Origin: CAYVOX01 sp964453035
Lineage (GTDB): Bacteria; Chloroflexota; Anaerolineae; Anaerolineales; Anaerolineaceae
Reading direction: 5' to 3'
Assembly: GCA_964453035.1 (NCBI GenBank)
Contig: CAYVOX010000024.1
Coordinates: forward strand, 1 to 30,556
Length of the DNA: 30,556 nucleotides
Made by a program: the position numbers and the translations under genes. The notes under the pieces were generated by a model. It made no database searches. It was not told the DNA's origin and was given only the letters and a program-made list of their open reading frames with translations. Every line of letters starts with the position of its first letter. Position 1 is the first letter of the stretch. Below, piece after piece: positions 15,214 through 24,254 of this stretch.

Positions 15214-15990
15214 GTGACGGTGCGAACAAAGCACGGGGAAATAAATTATCTCATCGAAGTCATCGGACCGGCTGGCGCTGGTAAAACTACCCTTAGCCAG
15301 GCACTTCGCAACACCCTCCCCTCCATCAAATACGAAGAGCTACCGCAGGTTCGAAGTTTTTCAAACCTGCCCTTTTTCATCAAAAATGTTCTCCCACTCA
15401 TTCCTGCTGCCCTACGGAAGGCATCGCCGGATGACCGGTTTGCGACCAGGCGAGAATTAGCCTGGATGGCTATCCTGAATGGTTGGCCCGATTTGCTTGC
15501 AAAAAAAGAAGCCCTTCACTGTCAGACCATGCTGCTCGACCAGGGTCCTATTTTCCTCATGGCAGCCCTGGCAGAATTCGGCCCCGAAAACCTGAAACCT
15601 CACCGCCTTTCAGAATGGTGGGAAGCCACCTTTATGCGTTGGTCTCACATGTTGGATTTACTTATCTGGCTCGACGCCAGCGATGAGGTCTTATCCTCCC
15701 GGGTTCACACCCGAAAATCATACCATGTGATGAAAGATGCACCGGATTCCGAGTTCTGTGATTTTCTTGCCAGGTTCAGGCGCATCTATGATTTTCTGGT
15801 CACCCAGATGGCTCGCCGGAATTCATCGCTTCAGGTAGTCAGGATAGACACTGGTCCCCTCACGCCAGCCGAAGTGGTCACTCAGGTTCTAGCACCGATT
15901 GAAAAACGGCAAGGTCAAACCGCAAACGATTCGCTGTCCAGTGCCCCCAATTATGGCCCAGTTTATCAAATCTATCCCCCGAATCTTTAA
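15214..15990 (+). CDS. Small P-loop NTPase / kinase-like protein
   Basis: 258 residues with an N-terminal Walker A motif G-P-A-G-A-G-K-T-T (residues 18-26), a L-L-D-Q-G-P motif (about 110) in the place of the kinase D-R/Q motif, and L-L-I-W-L-D-A-S (about 150), the typical last strand of nucleotide/sugar kinase-like P-loop proteins. No closer family is recognised. GTG start one base after the preceding stop, so translation is probably coupled; GGGAG lies 11 nt before. The last 38 bases overlap the flippase gene. It stands next to another unusual kinase-like protein in the same operon, suggesting both act on the same modification. Function unknown. Confidence 0.7.
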   Translation: MTVRTKHGEINYLIEVIGPAGAGKTTLSQALRNTLPSIKYEELPQVRSFSNLPFFIKNVLPLIPAALRKASPDDRFATRRELAWMAILNGWPDLLAKKEALHCQTMLLDQGPIFLMAALAEFGPENLKPHRLSEWWEATFMRWSHMLDLLIWLDASDEVLSSRVHTRKSYHVMKDAPDSEFCDFLARFRRIYDFLVTQMARRNSSLQVVRIDTGPLTPAEVVTQVLAPIEKRQGQTANDSLSSAPNYGPVYQIYPPNL

Positions 15991-17539
15991 AGATTCCAGC
16001 CTCACCAGCAAAGCCTTCCTGAACGCCCTGGCATCGGCTTTGGATTATTCCGCCAAACTGGTGGTGGCATTTATCATCACGCCATTCATGGTAGCCGGCC
16101 TGGGAACTTTTTATTACGGCGCCTGGCAGATTCTTCTCCGCTTTATCGGCTATATGTCGCCAGCCAGCGGACGTCCAACCCAGGCACTCAAATTCGTTCT
16201 GGCTAAAGAGCAGAATTCCACCGATTACGACCTGAAGCGCACCTTTATCGGCTCTACACTGACTGTCCTCGCTCTTTTCCTTCCGATGCTGGCTATTCTT
16301 GGCGCGCTGATTTCCTGGTTCATCCCCTATTGGATGGGTGCGCCAGAACCTTCTGTCTGGATTATCCGCGCTGCCTGTGCCATCCTCGTGATAAACCTCA
16401 TTGCCTTCACCCTCATGGCCATACCCCAGGCTGTACTTGAGGGTGAAAACAAAGGTTACAAGCGCATGGGGCTGGCTACTGCGCTTGTCTTTCTGGGCGG
16501 GGGTTTCACCTGGTTTGCGCTCTACTTAAACACAGGGATCATTGGCGTGGCTTTTGCCGCCCTGCTGGCAACGGTATGTCAAATCCTGTTCTATCTCAAG
16601 GTGGTCAAGCTGTATGCTCCCTGGTTTGGTGTTGCCAGACCATCCAGGCAAGTGGTGGGGAAGTTTCTCGGCCTCAGCGGTTGGTTCATCGCCTGGAACT
16701 TAATTATGAACCTGATGGTCTCCTCGGATGTTGTGGTGCTTGGCCTGCTCAATTCGGTTGAATCTGTAACCCCTCTGACCCTGTCAAAATATGCACCCGA
16801 GACATTAATCACCGTCATCGCCATGATGGTTTTTGGCATTCTCCCCGGTCTCAGTGGCATCATCAGTTCAGGTGATTTGGTTCGCGCCACCCGTGTGCGA
16901 GGCGAAATCATGGCTTTCTCCTGGCTGATTATCACTGTGCTGGGTTCTACGATTCTACTTTGGAACCGCACCTTTATTGGCCTGTGGGTTGGCGAACAGC
17001 ACTTCATCGGTTACCTGGCAAATCTCCTGGTGGTCATTTCCATCACTCAGTTTGTTTTCATCAGAAACGACGCCAATGTGATTGACCTCACTCTAGACCT
17101 TAAAAAGAAAGTGATATTCGGCGCAGCTTCTGTTGGAGTATCAATCATCGCAGCGTGTCTCCTGGTTTATTTTTACAAAATGGGTATTGTCGGAGTTTTA
17201 CTCGGGATTATGACCGGAAGGCTTATCTTAACCGCAGCTTTTCCCATCCTGGTCGGCAATAAGCTGGGAATCAGCCTCTCATCACAGGCCAGATCTATTA
17301 TTCGACCCGCTCTGGTGACCATTGCCTTCTATCTGTGCGCTAGTTCTCTGGATGGATACCTTCCAACCAGCGATTGGCACACCCTGGCAGACTGGGGTAT
17401 CTTTATCCTTTCCGCGACTGTGAGTGTCGTCATCATATCTAGGTCAGTTTTTTTGTTGGGACTTTCCTCTCGACAGCGTCAAACCCTCATCAACCGGGGG
17501 AAGATGATTTTTCACACCAGAGAAAAATTCGAGCCGTAA
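15953..17539 (+). CDS. Wzx-like polysaccharide flippase
   Basis: An integral membrane protein of 528 residues, mostly hydrophobic helices, with the layout of the MATE/MOP superfamily (polysaccharide transporter, Wzx/RfbX type). Family-like features are the amphipathic N terminus, the early segment F-I-I-T-P-F-M-V-A-G-L-G, and a polysaccharide-synthesis C-terminal half. It would flip the lipid-linked repeat unit across the membrane. A TTG at 15899 in frame would add 18 residues inside the previous gene; the ATG at 15953 is chosen, leaving a 38-base overlap. No Shine-Dalgarno is seen at either. The stop is followed 3 bases later by the next gene. Confidence 0.88.
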   Translation: MAQFIKSIPRIFKDSSLTSKAFLNALASALDYSAKLVVAFIITPFMVAGLGTFYYGAWQILLRFIGYMSPASGRPTQALKFVLAKEQNSTDYDLKRTFIGSTLTVLALFLPMLAILGALISWFIPYWMGAPEPSVWIIRAACAILVINLIAFTLMAIPQAVLEGENKGYKRMGLATALVFLGGGFTWFALYLNTGIIGVAFAALLATVCQILFYLKVVKLYAPWFGVARPSRQVVGKFLGLSGWFIAWNLIMNLMVSSDVVVLGLLNSVESVTPLTLSKYAPETLITVIAMMVFGILPGLSGIISSGDLVRATRVRGEIMAFSWLIITVLGSTILLWNRTFIGLWVGEQHFIGYLANLLVVISITQFVFIRNDANVIDLTLDLKKKVIFGAASVGVSIIAACLLVYFYKMGIVGVLLGIMTGRLILTAAFPILVGNKLGISLSSQARSIIRPALVTIAFYLCASSLDGYLPTSDWHTLADWGIFILSATVSVVIISRSVFLLGLSSRQRQTLINRGKMIFHTREKFEP

Positions 17540-17542
17540 ATC

Positions 17543-18670
17543 ATGATTACCGACCTTGTTAACAAAAAAATCGCCATCTTTCTGCCGACGCTCGTCGGAG
17601 GTGGCGCTGAACGGGTCATGCTGAACCTGGCGGATGAATTTGCCAGCCGGGGCTGCCAAGTGGATTTCGTTCTGGCGCAATGCGAAGGCGCCTTCATGTC
17701 CCAAATTCCGGTTTCAGTCAACCTGGTTGAACTCAACACATCCCACGTCAAATCCGGTCGGTCCGTTCGCAGTCTGCCTGCCCTCGTTCGCTACCTCCGC
17801 CAAGAACGTCCCGCGGCAGTTCTGACCGGGCTGCATGCCAATATCATTGCCGTCTGGGCTAAAAAGATTTCAGGCGTCCCTTTCCGACTCATTCTCAGCG
17901 AACACAACACCACCACAGGTCACCGGCAAACCTATCCCCTCTGGACCAAAGCCATTTTTCCAACCCTTAAGAGATGGTTTTATCCGATGGCTGATAAAAT
18001 CATCGCCGTCTCTTATGGCGTCGCCGAAGATCTGCAAAATGGCGGCATCCCACGCGAGAAAATCACCATTGTGGCTAATCCTATCATCACCAACCAAATG
18101 GTTGCCAAAACAAGCGAGAATCTGGAGCACGACTGGTTCGCTCCCGGTCAACCTCCTGTGCTGCTTTCCGTCGGACGCCTCACCGCGCAGAAAGATTTTC
18201 CCTTGCTCATCAAAGCCTTTGCGGAAATTCACCGTACACGCCCTGCCCGGCTGCTCATTTTGGGTGATGGCTCCGATCGAAGCATCCTCCTTTCGCTAGT
18301 TGCCAACCTTGGGGTGGAAAAAGACGTCAGCCTGCCAGGTTTTGTCCACAACCCCTATCCATACATGAAGCACGCCGCCGTCTTCGTGCTCTCCTCGCAA
18401 TGGGAGGGTTTACCTACTGTGTTAGTTGAGGCGCTTTACTGCGGTGCCCCCATCGTCTCCACCGATTGTCACAGCGGCCCTCGCCAGATTCTTAAGGACG
18501 GTGCATACGGCAGGCTGGTGCCGGTTGGTGACCAGAAAAGCCTGGCTTCAGCCATTCTCCAAACCCTTGACAGCCCTCGTACCTACCAGCCCGCGGAGTG
18601 TTGGCGACCCTACGAGGCTGGATTTGTTGTTGAGCAGTACCTCAACCTGTTATTATCAGAAAAACCATGA
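17543..18670 (+). CDS. GT4-family glycosyltransferase
   Basis: 375-residue GT-B fold enzyme that would add a sugar from an activated donor to the lipid-linked repeat. N-terminal domain with the G-G-G-A-E-R-V motif (about residue 20) typical of GT4 enzymes of the Wbx/EpsF type; C-terminal donor-binding domain with S-V-G-R-L-T-A-Q-K-D (about 213), L-I-L-G-D-G and the E-x7-E motif in W-E-G-L-P-T-V-L-V-E-A-L (about 287-298), followed by G-A-P-I-V-S-T-D. No signal or membrane segment. It overlaps the polymerase gene by the ATGA at 18667-18670, which indicates coupled translation. Donor and acceptor cannot be predicted. Confidence 0.92.
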   Translation: MITDLVNKKIAIFLPTLVGGGAERVMLNLADEFASRGCQVDFVLAQCEGAFMSQIPVSVNLVELNTSHVKSGRSVRSLPALVRYLRQERPAAVLTGLHANIIAVWAKKISGVPFRLILSEHNTTTGHRQTYPLWTKAIFPTLKRWFYPMADKIIAVSYGVAEDLQNGGIPREKITIVANPIITNQMVAKTSENLEHDWFAPGQPPVLLSVGRLTAQKDFPLLIKAFAEIHRTRPARLLILGDGSDRSILLSLVANLGVEKDVSLPGFVHNPYPYMKHAAVFVLSSQWEGLPTVLVEALYCGAPIVSTDCHSGPRQILKDGAYGRLVPVGDQKSLASAILQTLDSPRTYQPAECWRPYEAGFVVEQYLNLLLSEKP

Positions 18671-19920
18671 TTCGCAAGCTGGCTCAGATTTTTGCCCTGT
18701 TTTTCATTTTCACCATCCCCTGGGAAAACGCCCTCTCCTTTGGATCACTGGGGTCGATTTCGCGGATCATCGGCCTGGTCGCAGCTGGTTTTTGGGCTGT
18801 CTCAGTCCTTTTACAGAATCGCCTCCGCACCTTCAGAACTTCGCATATCTTCATCTTTATCTTTCTGCTCTTTAACGTCGCCAGCCTGTTATGGACGGTC
18901 GATTTTGAACTTACTTTTGGGCGCGTCAGAACGTATCTCCAGATGGCAATTCAAATTTGGATGCTCTGGGATTTACTCGACAGCGAGAAACTCTACCGTT
19001 ACGCCTTAGTTGCTTTTCTCATAGGCACCTTTCTGACCGTCGCGAGCACCTTCAGCAATTATATCTCCGGCCAGTTGATTTCTGAGTGGGAATACGGAAG
19101 GTACTCAGGGGGGGGACAAAATGCGGTTGAGTTAGCGCTTATCCTTTCGTTGTGTTTTCCTGTCGCCTGGTACCTCGCCCTATCCGAGCGAGATAACAGC
19201 CACTCAAACCTTCTTAAAGCGACCTACATTTTCTTTATTCCTGCCGCCTTTTTTGCGCTCATCCTCACCGCAAGCCGCACCGCAATTTTCACTATTATTC
19301 CCGCAGCACTTTATATCATCGGCTCGCTCAACCGGGTCAGGCTTGTTTACCGTTTTCTTTGTTTCGCAGTTCTGATATTAGCTTTATTGATCGGGCAATC
19401 CCTCGTCCCCATCGAAACGCTCCAAAGGCTCGGAACCATCGGCTCTTCGATCGCCTCCGGAGATCTTGGTGGGCGGATGGAACTCTGGCAAAAATGCCTT
19501 CAAATTTTTGCGGAACATCCCCTTCTGGGAATCGGCAGCGGTTCTTTATCCGCGCCAGACCAGCTTGGTGCCTTCACCCATAACACCTTCCTCTCCATTC
19601 TGACGGAGTTGGGCGTTGTTGGGTTTCTCATTTTTCTCGGCTTGCTTGTAAGCGTTATCCTCCAGATCCTACGGCAACCCCAACCCGAGTCCGCACTCTG
19701 GCTTACCATCCTGGCGACCTGGATTATCGGCGTCCAATCGCTCACCTGGGAGTACACTAAACCAACCTGGTTCTTCATCAGTATGATTGCTATCAGCGCA
19801 GCCGCTTTCACCGAACAGGCTGCGCCAGCAAAATCATTTCCTGGGCAAGGCCAACCCGGACTCCCTCATATCACTAATACCTCAAATGCAATCACAAGAA
19901 ATTCGCCCCTCAGTAGGTGA
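18667..19920 (+). CDS. Wzy/O-antigen-ligase-like polymerase
   Basis: 417-residue membrane protein with about 10-12 hydrophobic segments. The long extracytoplasmic loop ends with P-L-L-G-I-G-S-G and T-H-N-T-F-L-S-I-L-T-E-L-G-V-V-G-F-L (about 303-320), the conserved Wzy_C motif of O-antigen ligases and polymerases. In this operon it most likely joins repeat units into the polymer; ligation to a carrier is the alternative. ATG overlaps the stop of the glycosyltransferase gene. The tail after about residue 385 is polar and poorly conserved. Confidence 0.88.
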   Translation: MIRKLAQIFALFFIFTIPWENALSFGSLGSISRIIGLVAAGFWAVSVLLQNRLRTFRTSHIFIFIFLLFNVASLLWTVDFELTFGRVRTYLQMAIQIWMLWDLLDSEKLYRYALVAFLIGTFLTVASTFSNYISGQLISEWEYGRYSGGGQNAVELALILSLCFPVAWYLALSERDNSHSNLLKATYIFFIPAAFFALILTASRTAIFTIIPAALYIIGSLNRVRLVYRFLCFAVLILALLIGQSLVPIETLQRLGTIGSSIASGDLGGRMELWQKCLQIFAEHPLLGIGSGSLSAPDQLGAFTHNTFLSILTELGVVGFLIFLGLLVSVILQILRQPQPESALWLTILATWIIGVQSLTWEYTKPTWFFISMIAISAAAFTEQAAPAKSFPGQGQPGLPHITNTSNAITRNSPLSR

Positions 19921-19976
19921 CCTGCCTATCCTGAGAATTTGCCTGTTCCTTCTGGATTAATACAAAAGAGAATGGC

Positions 19977-21431
19977 ATGAAAACCTGGTTGCGCAGAATC
20001 GTTGTAATGTTTTTTATCCTTTGCTTCCTCATCCTTCTATTGGGGAATATGTCCCTCTTCGAAGGAATCGGTCTTAAGCAGTCCAATGCATCCATCGAGA
20101 CGCCCCCATACACCATTTATCAACCCGTCATCCTCAAACCTGCAGTTGCCTTTCCAGGTGCAGAGGGTTTTGGACACGAGACCCTTGGAGGTCGGGGAGG
20201 GAAAATCCTGGAGGTGACCAACCTCAACAACGACGGACCAGGAAGTTTGAGGACTGCAATAGATACGGATGGACCGCGCATCGTTGTGTTTCGCGTGGCT
20301 GGTACCATTGAACTCACCAGCGCCCTGGTGATTCGCAAGCCTTATATCACCATCGCCGGTCAAACCGCACCCGGCGGTGGCATTACCCTCAAAAACAATC
20401 CCATCAACACCAATAGCGCTCTTATCATCACCACGCATGATGTCATTGTCCGCTACATCCGGTCGCGACCGGGACCCCCAAAAACTGTATCAAGCAATGG
20501 AGACGCCATCGAAATCCTCGGTGCATACAATGTGATGATCGATCACTGTTCCTTCAGCTGGGCTATTGATGAAGTAGCTTCCACCTGGTACAACGCTCAC
20601 GATATCACTTTCCAGTGGAATATCATTTCCGAAGGCCTGGATTGCAGCCTGCACACCAAGGGATGTCACAGCATGGGGCTACTACTGGGCAGCGAAGGCA
20701 GCGGAAACATCTCGGTTCATCACAATTTATTTGTTCACAACGTGCAGAGGAATCCGCTGATTCAAACTGGCGGTGTTGTGGATACCGTAAACAATCTCAT
20801 CTTCGATTCCGGCTACACCCCCATTCCTATCAATGACGGGTATGGGGCGATCTCTGTCAATGTGGTCGGCAACCGCTATATCATGACACCCGGCAATTAT
20901 GAATACCTCATCAGCCCCTCAAGCGAATCCGGGCTAGGCATCAAGCTCTTCGTTCAGGGCAATATCACCCCAACCCGCCCATCTGACACACTCGATGAAG
21001 CCCTGGTCGTTAAACCCGATGCAAGGCAGTGGATTGTTGCCAATCACATTTCTGCGCCTCCCATCACTACAACAAGTGCACTCGATGCATACAACCAGGT
21101 TCTGGCAGATTCTGGTGCCAACATCGGGCTCGACTCGCTGGGAATAGAATATGTGCGCCGGGATCCTGTTGATATCCGCGTGGTTAATGACGTTATCAAT
21201 CTGATTCCCCGCAGGGTTGACGATCCATCCGATGTCGGCGGTTGGCCTACCCTCCCCGCAGGAACTGCCGTCAAAGATACTGATAAGGATGGCATGCCCG
21301 ATGACTGGGAAAAACTCTACAATTTTAATTCCTCCAACCCCGCGGATGGCCCCCTGGATACAGACAAGGATGGCTACACGAATATTGAGGAATACCTTAA
21401 TGGCACCAATCCCAATTCTCAAATTTCATAA
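19977..21431 (+). CDS. Secreted pectate-lyase-like protein (PL1 type) with calcium-binding tail
   Basis: 484 residues. A strongly hydrophobic N terminus (about 8-24) serves as a signal peptide or signal anchor. The mature part begins with A-F-P-G-A-E-G-F-G (about 58), G-G-R-G-G and V-T-N-L-N-N-D-G-P-G-S-L-R-T-A-I, the hallmark start of pectate-lyase-like beta-helix enzymes. The central H-C-S-F-S-W and H-H-N-L-F segments fit the PL1 parallel beta-helix. The C terminus has two D-x-D-x-D-G calcium loops (D-T-D-K-D-G-M-P-D-D-W-E, about 435, and D-T-D-K-D-G-Y-T, about 460), as in thrombospondin type-3/dockerin-like repeats. It would cleave uronate-containing polymer by beta-elimination. Inside an export operon it may trim or release the polymer made by the neighbours; this is inference. 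Confidence 0.85.
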   Translation: MKTWLRRIVVMFFILCFLILLLGNMSLFEGIGLKQSNASIETPPYTIYQPVILKPAVAFPGAEGFGHETLGGRGGKILEVTNLNNDGPGSLRTAIDTDGPRIVVFRVAGTIELTSALVIRKPYITIAGQTAPGGGITLKNNPINTNSALIITTHDVIVRYIRSRPGPPKTVSSNGDAIEILGAYNVMIDHCSFSWAIDEVASTWYNAHDITFQWNIISEGLDCSLHTKGCHSMGLLLGSEGSGNISVHHNLFVHNVQRNPLIQTGGVVDTVNNLIFDSGYTPIPINDGYGAISVNVVGNRYIMTPGNYEYLISPSSESGLGIKLFVQGNITPTRPSDTLDEALVVKPDARQWIVANHISAPPITTTSALDAYNQVLADSGANIGLDSLGIEYVRRDPVDIRVVNDVINLIPRRVDDPSDVGGWPTLPAGTAVKDTDKDGMPDDWEKLYNFNSSNPADGPLDTDKDGYTNIEEYLNGTNPNSQIS

Positions 21432-21452
21432 GCTCTCCTCCAGATTAGATTC

Positions 21453-23087
21453 ATGACTTCAAACATGCCGGTTAAGATAAACCTACGAATAGGCCTTCTC
21501 CTTGATTCGATGTTCATCCAGGCCTGGAAAATACGCGCCCTGGATGCACTGACCTGCTTGGAGGCCGTCGAAATCTCGGCTGTCGTTCTCGTCCAATCCT
21601 CCTCACAGAAATTAGACTCCCAACCGGGCTTGCTTTTTCGCCTCTTCTCACGCGTTGACCACAGATTATTCCTTCGCGGATCCTGCGCTGAAGAACTCCA
21701 GCCGCTGACCATTCTGTCCGAGAGCATTCCAGTTATTAGAACCACTTATGAAGCCCTATCCAAGTCGGATGAACAACGCCTGCTTGATGAGCACCTGGAT
21801 ATCCTGGTCGAGCTCGGTGAAAACTTCCAGGCAATCCATTTTCAATCGCTGGCAAAATTCGGCGTCTGGAGCTTTCGGTTCGGCAGCCACGCTCAGAAAG
21901 CCGGCAAATTTAACGCTTTCTATGAAGTGCTCAACCACCCCGCTCCAACCTCCGTAGAACTCCTCATGTTCTCAGCCCTGGTTCCGAATGGATTTGCTCT
22001 TTACCGCACCTGCTGCTCAACGCACATGTTTTCTCCAGCTCGCGCCCGCAATAAGCTCTTTTGGCTCGCCTCCTCGTTCCTGGCGCGCCAGGTTGCTCAC
22101 CTTCAACACGTCGGCGAAGAGACCTTCCTGGCTCAGCATTTCCAGGGCGGTTCCACAGGGCCTCAAAAGAAATGGTGTCACTTCCCCACCAACAGGCAGG
22201 CAATGGCAGGTTCTCTCACCTTTTTCACGCGTGTTGTGCGGGAAGTCCTTTTCAGGCTCTGGCATCGAGATCACTGGACCCTGGCTCTAAACCGTCAGAA
22301 TGAACCCTCCTTCAAGTTCAAGGCTGATCACAGGCTGCTTCCTCCCAAAGGTTGCTTCTGGGCTGATCCATTCATCGTACAAAACAACGGTCAATCGTAT
22401 ATTTTTATCGAGGAATTTGATTACCACCAGAATAAAGGCCGCCTTTCGGTTCTCGAGCTGGACTCTCAGCAATCACCAACTGCATCGCACCCAGTTCTTG
22501 AAAAGGCTTACCATCTCTCCTATCCATGCGTCTTTTCGGTTGACGGCGCTTATTTCATGGTGCCTGAATCCTCCACCAATAAAAGCATTGACCTCTACGA
22601 ATGCATCGAATTTCCCTATCGGTGGCAGTTCAAAATGACATTGATGGAAAATGTCAGCGCGGTAGATTCCACATTGTTCTTTTTCAATAATCGCTGGTGG
22701 TTGTTCACTGGCATCCGAGAGCACCCCGCTATCTTTCCCGATGTGGAATTGCACCTCTTTTTCGCTGAAACCCTGTTGACCACCAGGTGGTATTCCCACC
22801 CGCTCAATCCAATCGTAGGGGATATGACAAACGCCAGACCAGCCGGTCAAATATTCCACCACAACGGAAAGCTCTACCGCCCATCACAGAACTGCCAGAA
22901 ACATTATGGCAGCAGTATCAACATCAACGAAATATGCTGCCTTACCGAAACTGATTATAAGGAGAAAAAAGTTGCCTCAATCCAGCCTGATTGGGAGCCC
23001 GGAATTGAAGGTACGCACACCTACAATCACACCGGGGGTCTCACGGTTGTAGATGTGTTCACTCGCAGGTCTAAAATCTTCAGGTAA
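21453..23087 (+). CDS. Formyltransferase-like / GINT1-like beta-propeller protein
   Basis: 544 residues without signal peptide. The N-terminal part (about 8-210) resembles a formyltransferase fold, with L-D-I-L-V-E-L-G followed by F-G-V-W-S-F-R-F-G, but the usual catalytic Asn-His-Asp arrangement is not apparent. The C-terminal part (about 260-540) has W-A-D-P-F-I-V, I-F-I-E-E-F-D-Y, L-S-Y-P-C-V-F and A-V-D-S-T-L-F, matching the five-bladed propeller region known from plant glucosamine inositolphosphorylceramide transferase (GINT1)-like proteins and their bacterial relatives. It probably acts on a sugar or lipid-linked sugar of this polymer; the reaction is unknown. No clear Shine-Dalgarno before the ATG; a second Met lies four codons later. 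Confidence 0.72.
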   Translation: MTSNMPVKINLRIGLLLDSMFIQAWKIRALDALTCLEAVEISAVVLVQSSSQKLDSQPGLLFRLFSRVDHRLFLRGSCAEELQPLTILSESIPVIRTTYEALSKSDEQRLLDEHLDILVELGENFQAIHFQSLAKFGVWSFRFGSHAQKAGKFNAFYEVLNHPAPTSVELLMFSALVPNGFALYRTCCSTHMFSPARARNKLFWLASSFLARQVAHLQHVGEETFLAQHFQGGSTGPQKKWCHFPTNRQAMAGSLTFFTRVVREVLFRLWHRDHWTLALNRQNEPSFKFKADHRLLPPKGCFWADPFIVQNNGQSYIFIEEFDYHQNKGRLSVLELDSQQSPTASHPVLEKAYHLSYPCVFSVDGAYFMVPESSTNKSIDLYECIEFPYRWQFKMTLMENVSAVDSTLFFFNNRWWLFTGIREHPAIFPDVELHLFFAETLLTTRWYSHPLNPIVGDMTNARPAGQIFHHNGKLYRPSQNCQKHYGSSININEICCLTETDYKEKKVASIQPDWEPGIEGTHTYNHTGGLTVVDVFTRRSKIFR

Positions 23088-23102
23088 TCAGCCAAAATTC
23101 TC

Positions 23103-24254
23103 ATGGATCATCAATCGCCTTCGGATCAGTCAAAAAAAATGTTGATTATTGGCCCCCTCCCTCCCCCCATCGGAGGGTCTCCCGTCACTCTTGAAGCCAT
23201 GCTCAATGAGTTTAAAAGTTACCCACAAATCCAGGTGACCGTCATCAATACATCCCCCAGAAGGGATGTGAAGAAAAAAATGACCGGTTTCAACCTCGAA
23301 AAAGTCCAGAGGATGTTCAGAATATTGGCGCAATACCAGAAGGAATTGCGAGAAAGCGACGCAATCCTGGCTTTTGCCAATGACTTATTTGCCTTTATCC
23401 TGATTCCGCTCTTACTCTTACAGGCGCGCATCAATCGCAAGCCTTTTTACCTCAAACCGGTCGGCTCGGGCTTAGACCTCTTTATGGAATCCCGCGGGAA
23501 ACTCGTCAAAGTACTTATGCTTAAAGTACTGAAGTCAACCAACGGTGTCCTGGCTCAGACGAAGTATCTCACGGATTGGCTTCTCAAGGCAGGCTGCACA
23601 AATGTCATGTATCTGCCCGGATGCAGGCCACACCAATCCTTAGTTTTTCCTACACACCCACCCACCTCAGAATGCCGATTGATTTTCATTGCACACATTA
23701 CCCTTCGCAAGGGCCCGCTGGTATTGCTGGATGCCCTAAGGCTGCTTCAACAGCGCGGTGCACTTGCCGTTGCATGTGATTTTTACGGCCCCATTCACGA
23801 TAACGTTCACGACGAATTTCTCAAGGGGATTGAAACAATTCCAGGCGTCAGGCACATGGGTATTGCCGAAACAAAAATGGCAACCCGAATCATTGCACAA
23901 TACGATGTTCTTATCCTGCCCACCTTCTTTGATACAGAAGGACACCCGGGCGTTTTGATTGAAGCCATGCATGCCGGTGTTCCAGTCATCTCCACAAGAA
24001 TTCGCACGATCTCAGAACTGGTTAAGGATGGCGTGAACGGTTTTCTCGTTCCCGGTCAGGATAGTGCCGCTCTGGCCGATGCCATCGAGACTCTGGCGCT
24101 CGACCCCGCCCTCAGAGAGCAAATGGGGCAGGCAAACCTCAGAATTGGACACGACTTCCGCTCAGACGTGGTTGTTGAGAAGCTAGTCAGGCTCATTTTT
24201 CCCGACCTGCCCCTGGTACAGAAAGATCCTTTACCAGGTTCGGAGGGACAATGA
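23103..24254 (+). CDS. GT4-family glycosyltransferase
   Basis: 383-residue GT-B glycosyltransferase. The N terminus carries G-P-L-P-P-P-I-G-G, a typical start of GT4 enzymes. The C-terminal domain has F-I-A-H-I-T-L-R-K-G-P (about 196-207), L-P-T-F-F-D-T-E-G-H-P-G-V-L-I-E-A-M (about 276-293, the E-x7-E donor motif) and G-V-P-V-I-S-T. Cytoplasmic, no membrane helix, though residues 95-110 are hydrophobic and may bind the membrane. It follows the GINT1-like gene after 15 bases and overlaps the next gene by ATGA. Sugar specificity cannot be told. Confidence 0.9.
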   Translation: MDHQSPSDQSKKMLIIGPLPPPIGGSPVTLEAMLNEFKSYPQIQVTVINTSPRRDVKKKMTGFNLEKVQRMFRILAQYQKELRESDAILAFANDLFAFILIPLLLLQARINRKPFYLKPVGSGLDLFMESRGKLVKVLMLKVLKSTNGVLAQTKYLTDWLLKAGCTNVMYLPGCRPHQSLVFPTHPPTSECRLIFIAHITLRKGPLVLLDALRLLQQRGALAVACDFYGPIHDNVHDEFLKGIETIPGVRHMGIAETKMATRIIAQYDVLILPTFFDTEGHPGVLIEAMHAGVPVISTRIRTISELVKDGVNGFLVPGQDSAALADAIETLALDPALREQMGQANLRIGHDFRSDVVVEKLVRLIFPDLPLVQKDPLPGSEGQ

